From the NCBI GenBank assembly GCA_038203695.1, contig JBBRDQ010000244.1:1-7258 (forward strand): a stretch of 7,258 nt of DNA, written 5' to 3'. This DNA is from M3007 sp038203695 (GTDB lineage: Bacteria; Bacteroidota; Bacteroidia; Chitinophagales; Saprospiraceae). The notes under the pieces are model-generated. The model made no database searches. It saw nothing but the letters and a program-made list of their open reading frames with translations, and had not been told where the DNA came from. Position numbers and translations under genes: made by a program. Shown in pieces: positions 6,507 through 7,258 of the stretch (its first letter is position 1; each line of letters starts with the position of its first letter).

Positions 6507-7258
6507 ATGGCAGACAAGAATTTTTTCGATCTTCTGAAAGACAAAATGGCCACGTTGCGTCCGAATGAACAGCATCGTACGGAGGACTGGGATATACTTG
6601 GTCAACGATTAGATACCGCACTTCCTCCTCCACCCCCTACCCGGCGGCATAGTATTCTGCTGCCATTTTTACTACCGGTCGCCTTGGTGTGCAGCAATGC
6701 GGTCTGGTGGCAGTCTAACCAGCATAAAGATTTAAAATTCAATCAGTTAGAGCAACAAATCAGCGAACTTAACACGACGCTTTCACGCCTCCCACAACAG
6801 ATTGTACGAACGGATACAATCTGGCAAACAGTCTACGTAGACTTAAACCAGGCTGAAAACCTCCAATACGACCACCCGTATTATGCTGGATCTGCAGATA
6901 TTGTCCGCAAGGAATCAACGCCGTTTACACGATCGACTGCCGCGCTGCAAAACGCAGCATTCCCATCCGGAATCATTGCTATAAAAGATATACGCGCTGC
7001 TGCCGGTACCCTGCTCATGCGTTCCAATACAGCACCTGATACGCTGCGGCAATTTTCCAGTGTACCCTTTTTAGCGGCTTTACGGTTAACTTCGCTTACC
7101 CGCCCTCAACCGGCCATCGCGCTGCCAGAAATAGATATGCGCCGCACTCCGGAAAAGGTAGGAGATATTACCGCATTATCCCAAAGAATGATCCGGGCGC
7201 TGCGGCCTAAATATTACAAAATAGGGGTCAACACAGGCTGGTTGTACGCAGCAAGCAG
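6507..7258 (+). CDS. Single-pass membrane protein, putative anti-sigma partner (3'-truncated)
   Basis: An open frame starts at ATG 6507 and runs without a stop to the window edge (250 complete codons). Residues 1-48 are a short polar, probably cytoplasmic segment with EDWDILGQRLD (26-36) and five prolines (40-44). Residues about 49-68 (ILLPFLLPVALVCSNAVWW) form one membrane helix, RR-flanked on the inner side. Residues about 72-98 (LKFNQLEQQISELNTTLSRL) look like a coiled coil. The rest, about 99-235, is a Ser/Thr/Pro-rich extracytoplasmic stretch, and the last visible residues, KYYKIGVNTGWLYAAS, resemble the first strand of a porin-like domain. The gene is 2 bp from the ECF sigma gene, the standard place for its anti-sigma factor. 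No zinc-finger (HxxxCxxC) or FecR domain is visible, so the anti-sigma role rests on position and topology. The C-terminus is not seen. Confidence 0.75.
   Translation, partial: MADKNFFDLLKDKMATLRPNEQHRTEDWDILGQRLDTALPPPPPTRRHSILLPFLLPVALVCSNAVWWQSNQHKDLKFNQLEQQISELNTTLSRLPQQIVRTDTIWQTVYVDLNQAENLQYDHPYYAGSADIVRKESTPFTRSTAALQNAAFPSGIIAIKDIRAAAGTLLMRSNTAPDTLRQFSSVPFLAALRLTSLTRPQPAIALPEIDMRRTPEKVGDITALSQRMIRALRPKYYKIGVNTGWLYAAS

Noticed and set aside
1..7258. CRISPR arrays, tRNA/rRNA genes, insertion sequences, toxin-antitoxin or defence genes
   Set aside because: No regularly spaced direct repeats other than the coding TSP3 units, no transposase-like frame and no RNA-gene signature was found on either strand.

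Overview
The window looks like a chromosomal segment from a member of the Bacteroidota, perhaps Saprospiraceae or a related lineage. Four things point there: (i) a TAnnTTTG-type -7 promoter element (TATATTTG) upstream of the acyl-CoA dehydrogenase; (ii) start codons preceded by A/T-rich leaders with no clear Shine-Dalgarno; (iii) an OmpA-family porin built as barrel + seven thrombospondin type 3 calcium repeats + peptidoglycan-binding domain; (iv) an ECF sigma factor with the wording 'VLNDAFLKVF' and 'GTSKSNLSKAR', common in that phylum. The family assignment is inference; no marker gene is present.

Layout. 2-178 (+): C-terminal tail of an unrecognised protein. 194-278: compact REP-like repeat made of three copies of one arm. 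411-1907 (+): OmpA/TSP3 outer-membrane protein. 1920-1963: bidirectional terminator shared with the convergent 597-residue VLCAD-type acyl-CoA dehydrogenase at 1982-3775 (-). 3776-4013: divergent intergenic region with a good promoter for the dehydrogenase, a palindrome at its expected transcription start and a second small palindrome. 4014-4970 (+): DUF4349-like lipoprotein with a C-terminal membrane helix, followed 39 bp later by an alpha/beta-hydrolase at 5010-5858 (+). 5919-5941: terminator-like hairpin. 5959-6504 (+): ECF sigma factor, followed 2 bp later by an open frame (6507-7258) that leaves the window. This last frame encodes a short cytoplasmic N-terminus, one membrane helix, a coiled coil and a long extracytoplasmic part; it is the likely membrane partner (anti-sigma-like) of the sigma factor.

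How the genes fit together. Most of the window is ordinary: envelope structure (OmpA), fatty-acid beta-oxidation (dehydrogenase), an envelope lipoprotein/esterase pair, and a two-gene sigma/membrane-partner regulatory unit. Nothing is a clear new defence or mobile system. The places most worth a second look are the sigma factor with its truncated, atypical partner, the REP-like element at 194-278, and the promoter/palindrome arrangement at 3848-3893.
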